Below, piece by piece: positions 5,364-5,371 of a DNA stretch of 5,371 nucleotides. Position 1 is the first letter of the stretch, and every line of letters starts with the position of its first letter. The notes below the pieces were generated by a model. It saw only the letters and a list, made by a program, of their open reading frames with translations, had not been told where the DNA came from and did no database searches. Origin of the DNA: Thermoplasmatota archaeon (GTDB lineage Archaea; Thermoplasmatota; Penumbrarchaeia; Penumbrarchaeales; Penumbrarchaeaceae); assembly GCA_016929175.1 (NCBI GenBank), contig JAFGJI010000283.1:1-5371 (forward strand), in the 5' to 3' direction. Position numbers and translations under genes: made by a program.

Positions 5364-5371
5364 CCAACATC

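Noticed and set aside
1..5371. CRISPR array, tRNA/rRNA, insertion sequence or defence/toxin system
   Set aside because: No regularly spaced repeats, RNA gene signatures, transposase motifs or terminal inverted repeats were seen; the genes are ordinary housekeeping-type or uncharacterised families.

Overview
The window looks like chromosomal DNA of an archaeon. Three things point this way: ribosome-binding sites of the GGTGA/GAGGT type, AT-rich TATA-like boxes about 25 nt upstream of inferred transcript starts (TTTAAATA, TTATTAATA, GATAATATTAC), and heavy use of AGG/AGA for Arg and ATA for Ile. A Thermoplasmata-like euryarchaeon is a guess; no marker gene fixes the lineage.

Left block, minus strand (1-2058). 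A DUF362-family gene is followed after 75 nt by a DrrA/CcmA-like ABC-2 type exporter ATPase. The ATPase runs off the left edge and lacks only a short C-terminal tail. Its permease is not in the window and would be expected just beyond the left edge.

Centre, plus strand (2059-4005). A compact divergent promoter with a perfect 8-bp AT palindrome separates the DUF362 gene from a serine alpha/beta hydrolase with a visible Ser-Asp-His triad. A seven-helix TrhA/hemolysin III protein follows, apparently with its own promoter and possibly a leaderless transcript. After it comes a well-promoted 47-codon ORF of unknown function, which conventional length cut-offs would miss.

Right block, minus strand (4045-5363). 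A class I SAM-dependent methyltransferase lies close to the right edge. Downstream of it is a small three-helix membrane protein of unknown family. The start of that protein is anomalous: a strong ribosome-binding site and ATG sit in the wrong frame, which suggests a frameshift or a non-AUG start.

The genes do not form an obvious single pathway. They are mostly separate or short transcription units: an exporter, a hydrolase, a membrane-homeostasis protein and a methyltransferase. I found no CRISPR array, tRNA, rRNA, insertion sequence or phage gene. I see no clear evidence for a new multi-gene system. The parts least explained are the 47-codon ORF and the broken-looking start of the membrane protein.
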